A DNA stretch of 21,688 bases from DASRYH01 sp035687245 (GTDB lineage Bacteria; Actinomycetota; Coriobacteriia; Anaerosomatales; PHET01). Position 1 is the first letter of the stretch. Each line of letters opens with the position of its first letter. Where the stretch lies: contig DASRYH010000024.1 in assembly GCA_035687245.1 (NCBI GenBank), positions 1-21,688 on the forward strand, given 5' to 3'. Positions 19,124 to 21,688 of this stretch are shown piece after piece. The notes below the pieces were generated by a model. It was not told the origin of the DNA, searched no databases, and worked only from the letters and a program-made list of their open reading frames with translations. Made by a program: the position numbers and the translations under genes.

Positions 19124-20062
19124 TCAGGCGACGACGAGCGACAGCAGAGCCTTCTGTGCGTGCAGACGGTTCTCGGCCTCGTCGAAAACGACACTCTGGG
19201 GGCCGTCGATCACTGAGTCTGTGACCTCCTCGCCACGGTGCGCGGGAAGGCAGTGCATAAAGATCGCCGAAGGGTCGGCGAGCGACATCATCGCATCGTC
19301 GACGCGGTAGGGCACGAATACGTCCACGCGTTCGGCGTGCTCGCCCTCCTGCCCCATCGACGCCCAGGTGTCGGTGATGACGACGTCGGCGCCCTCCACT
19401 GCGGCCCGCGCGTCGGTAGTGACAGAGACCTTCGCGCCGGTGCCTTCGGCAATCCGCTGCGCGCGCGCCACAATGTCTGCCGAAGGGGCGTAGCCGGCCG
19501 GCGTCGCGATACGCGTATCCATACCGGTCAGCGCACCCGCGAGCAGGTAGGTGTGGGCCATGTTGTTGCCGTCGCCCACGTAGGCGAGCTTGATGCCGTC
19601 GAGGCGCCCGCACCGCTCAAGGATGGTGAGCAGGTCAGCGAGGCCTTGGCAGGGGTGGTGATCGTCGGATAGCGCGTTGATGACCGGTACCTGCGCGGCG
19701 GCGGCGAGCTCGTCGAGAGTCGACTGCGCATAGGTGCGCAGCACAATCGCATCGACGTAGCGCTCCATGACGCGTGCGGTGTCGGCGATGCTCTCGCCGC
19801 GCGAGAAAGCGGAGTTGGAGCCCGTCATCATGATGGGGTGCATGCCGAGGCGCACCGCGGCCATCTCGAAGCTCATATGGGTGCGCAGCGACGGCTTCTG
19901 GAGCACGACGGCGACCGACTTGCCGTCGTGGCGCGGGCCTTTGCCCGTGGCGATCCACGCCCGTTTTTGCGCGGCCGCGGCCTCCACGACGAAGAGAACT
20001 TCGTCGGGGGTAAAGTCGTCGAGCGCGAGAAGGTCGCGGCCCTTGAAGATCTCAGGATTCAC
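19124..20062 (-). CDS. argF: Ornithine carbamoyltransferase
   Basis: Transfers carbamoyl from carbamoyl phosphate to ornithine, giving citrulline; cytosolic trimer. At 312 residues it is typical. Family motifs: carbamoyl-phosphate loop PSLRTH at 57-62, HPCQ at 136-139, ornithine loop DTWASMG at 231-237 and HCLPAHRG at 270-277 with the active-site cysteine. The loop differs from the usual S-x-R-T-R in having His62 for the final arginine, while Ser58, Arg60 and Thr61 are kept. The SMG and HCLP motifs separate it from aspartate carbamoyltransferase. The GTG start overlaps the argD stop in GTGA and has a full AGGAGGT 9 nt upstream (20078-20072). It is followed after 36 nt by argR. Confidence 0.96.
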   Translation of the reverse strand: MNPEIFKGRDLLALDDFTPDEVLFVVEAAAAQKRAWIATGKGPRHDGKSVAVVLQKPSLRTHMSFEMAAVRLGMHPIMMTGSNSAFSRGESIADTARVMERYVDAIVLRTYAQSTLDELAAAAQVPVINALSDDHHPCQGLADLLTILERCGRLDGIKLAYVGDGNNMAHTYLLAGALTGMDTRIATPAGYAPSADIVARAQRIAEGTGAKVSVTTDARAAVEGADVVITDTWASMGQEGEHAERVDVFVPYRVDDAMMSLADPSAIFMHCLPAHRGEEVTDSVIDGPQSVVFDEAENRLHAQKALLSLVVA

Positions 20063-21267
20063 GAGCGGGCCACCTCCTCAAGAGTATTGGATAGCATCCC
20101 TACGAGTGTATCAATCTCGGCGGTTCCACACACGAGTGGTGGGAGAAACCGCAAAATATTCGTTCCAATGTGGTTCACGACAGCGCCCCGCTCGAGCAGA
20201 CCGGCCGCCGCTGCGACCGCCACGGGCTCCGCCAGCGAGCAGCCGGCCATGAGACCCGCACCGCGTACCTCGGTGATCGCACCCGACCTTTCGGCAAGCG
20301 CTGAGAGCTGGTCGCGCAGATACGTGCCACAGGCCGCCGAGTTCTCGCCGAGCGAAGCGGCCTCCATCGCCTTGATGGTCGCGCGGCCGGCAGCGCAGAC
20401 GACGGGGCCGCCGCCGAAGGTAGAGCCGTGGTCGCCGGGGCGAAACGCGGCCGCGACCTCCTCTGTGGCGACAAGGCCGCCGATGGGCAGTCCGTTGGCC
20501 ATCGCCTTGGCGATGGTGACGATGTCGGGCGATAGGCCGAACGCCTGGTGCGCGAAGGCCGGACCCGTGCGGAAGAAGCCCGTCTGCACCTCATCGAAGA
20601 TCAGCAGCACAGAGCGCTCGCGGCAGAGCTTCTGAGCGGCTGCCAGGTACTCTGCGTCGGCGAGCCAGACGCCGCCCTCGCCCTGCACGACCTCGAGCAT
20701 GAGCGCGGCGACCGTCTCGTCGAGCGCCTCGTCGAGAGCGCCGATGTCGTTCAAGGGCACGTGTACGAAGCCAGCGGGAAGCGGCGCGAAGGGGCTCTGC
20801 TTGGCGCTCTGGCCGGTTGCGGCAAGCGTGGCGAGCGTGCGGCCGTGAAACGAGCGCTCGGCTGTCACAATGACGTGCGCGCCCGGCTTGGCCTCCGAGG
20901 CCCAGCGCCGCGCGAGCTTGATGGCGCCCTCATTGGCTTCTGCACCTGAGTTCGCGAAGAAGACGCGCATGCCGCCACCCATGAGGCGAACGACATCGCA
21001 CGCGAGCTCCGCGCGGTGCTCGACGTAGTAGAGGTTCGAGACGTGCACGAGTTTCGAGGCCTGCTCGGCGACCGCGGCCGTGACTGCTGGATGCGCGTGG
21101 CCGAGGTTGACCGCACCGATTCCGGCGACGAAGTCGAGGTACTCCTTGCCCTCGTCGTCGAAGAGGCGCATCCCTTCCCCGCGCACGAACATCACGGGCT
21201 TGCGCGCGTAGGTCTGCATCACGCAGCTTGCGTCTGCCGCTTTGGCGGCTTCGAAGAGGGCGCCCAT
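20059..21267 (-). CDS. argD: Acetylornithine aminotransferase
   Basis: Class III PLP-dependent aminotransferase that converts N-acetylglutamate semialdehyde to N-acetylornithine with glutamate as donor; members may also serve lysine synthesis. The 402 residues are normal. Features: GAVNLGHAHP near 51-60, SGAEANEGAIKLAR at 107-120 (phosphate loop), FHGRT near 140-144, FDEVQTG at 224-230 (Asp225 contacts the PLP ring nitrogen) and the Schiff-base Lys254 in TIAKAMANGLPIG. HGSTFGG follows at 280-286. ATG start with GGAGGG 8 nt upstream, lying within the end of argB. The gap to argB is 1 nt and the overlap with argF is 4 nt. The neighbours make the arginine role more likely than other class III functions. 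Confidence 0.97.
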   Translation of the reverse strand: MGALFEAAKAADASCVMQTYARKPVMFVRGEGMRLFDDEGKEYLDFVAGIGAVNLGHAHPAVTAAVAEQASKLVHVSNLYYVEHRAELACDVVRLMGGGMRVFFANSGAEANEGAIKLARRWASEAKPGAHVIVTAERSFHGRTLATLAATGQSAKQSPFAPLPAGFVHVPLNDIGALDEALDETVAALMLEVVQGEGGVWLADAEYLAAAQKLCRERSVLLIFDEVQTGFFRTGPAFAHQAFGLSPDIVTIAKAMANGLPIGGLVATEEVAAAFRPGDHGSTFGGGPVVCAAGRATIKAMEAASLGENSAACGTYLRDQLSALAERSGAITEVRGAGLMAGCSLAEPVAVAAAAGLLERGAVVNHIGTNILRFLPPLVCGTAEIDTLVGMLSNTLEEVARS

Positions 21268-21268
21268 G

Positions 21269-21688
21269 CTAGTGGCCCTCCTGGTTCGCGTCGTCGGCGA
21301 TCATCGTGCCCACGCCTTCGTCGGTGTAGACCTCGAGCAGCAGCGCGTGCTGCACCGTGCCGTTGAGGATGTGTGCGCGGCGCACGCCGTTGTCGACAGC
21401 CTTCATGCAGGCCGCCACCTTCGGCACCATTCCGCCTTCGAGCTCGTCGTTCATGATCATCTCGCGCGCCTCGTTTGCCGAAAGGGCGCTGATGAGCGAC
21501 GACTTGTCGGAGAAGTCCTTGTAGAGGCCATCGACGTCTGTGAGGAAGATGATCTTGTCGGCGCCGAGCGCGGCGGCGATCTCGCCGGCGACGAGGTCCG
21601 CGTTCACGTTGAAGCTGCCGCCATCATCGCCCGCTGCGACCGTGGCAACGACGGGAACGAACCCGTCTTCGATGAGGTTGTCGAGCAC
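21269..21688 (-). CDS. argB: Acetylglutamate kinase, C-terminal part (cut by window edge)
   Basis: Phosphorylates N-acetylglutamate, the second step of arginine synthesis and often its feedback-controlled step. Only the last 139 residues are present, and the frame continues past the window end; GTG at 21688 is an internal valine codon, not a start. Amino acid kinase features: FNVNAD at 26-31 of the fragment (nucleotide/substrate loop), LTDVDGLY at 49-56, GGMVPK at 85-90 (with the conserved lysine) and the C-terminal HALLLEVYTDEGVGTMI, which is typical of the family. Its stop is 1 nt from the argD start. Whether it carries the N-terminal helix of arginine-inhibited forms cannot be seen. Confidence 0.96.
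   Translation of the reverse strand: MLDNLIEDGFVPVVATVAAGDDGGSFNVNADLVAGEIAAALGADKIIFLTDVDGLYKDFSDKSSLISALSANEAREMIMNDELEGGMVPKVAACMKAVDNGVRRAHILNGTVQHALLLEVYTDEGVGTMIADDANQEGH

Overview
The window comes from a GC-rich bacterial chromosome. The 16S sequence and the arginine gene order (argB-argD-argF-argR-argG-argH, as in the argCJBDFRGH cluster of Mycobacterium and Streptomyces) point to an actinomycetote. By eye the 23S gene lacks the large domain III insertion of most Actinomycetota, so I favour a deep-branching class such as Coriobacteriia. This placement is inference; no database search was possible.

Left part (1-4800, all minus strand): an rRNA operon is read leftwards, with 16S at 4422-2911, a 222-nt spacer without tRNA genes, and 23S from 2688 running off the window edge at the peptidyl-transferase centre. 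The operon has a recognisable promoter (TTGACA-17 bp-TAATGT) with upstream A-tracts, leader hairpins, and two arms that would pair to form the RNase III processing stem of pre-16S rRNA. Just upstream lies a factor-independent terminator that closes the tyrS transcript. About 285 bp of unassigned sequence separates tyrS from that terminator.

Middle part (5099-13776): tyrS (minus), a class A penicillin-binding protein with C-terminal PASTA and PKD domains (plus), a large U32-family protein (minus), and a second, paralogous class A penicillin-binding protein (plus). Strands alternate, and hairpin terminators lie after both penicillin-binding protein genes.

Right part (13805-21688): a probable two-gene unit of an alkyladenine (3-methyladenine) DNA glycosylase and a diverged NIF3-like metalloprotein (minus); a divergent small three-helix membrane protein (plus); then the arginine operon on the minus strand. 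Its genes are tightly packed (1-nt gap, 4-nt overlap, 36-nt gap, 50-nt gap, 0-nt gap) and it carries its own regulator ArgR. It covers acetylglutamate kinase (partial), acetylornithine aminotransferase, ornithine carbamoyltransferase, argininosuccinate synthase and argininosuccinate lyase.

Most of the window is core housekeeping. I see no CRISPR array, insertion sequence, prophage or obvious defence system. The least explained items are the intergenic stretch after tyrS, the PASTA-PKD penicillin-binding protein, and substitutions at family motif positions in ArgF and the NIF3-like protein.
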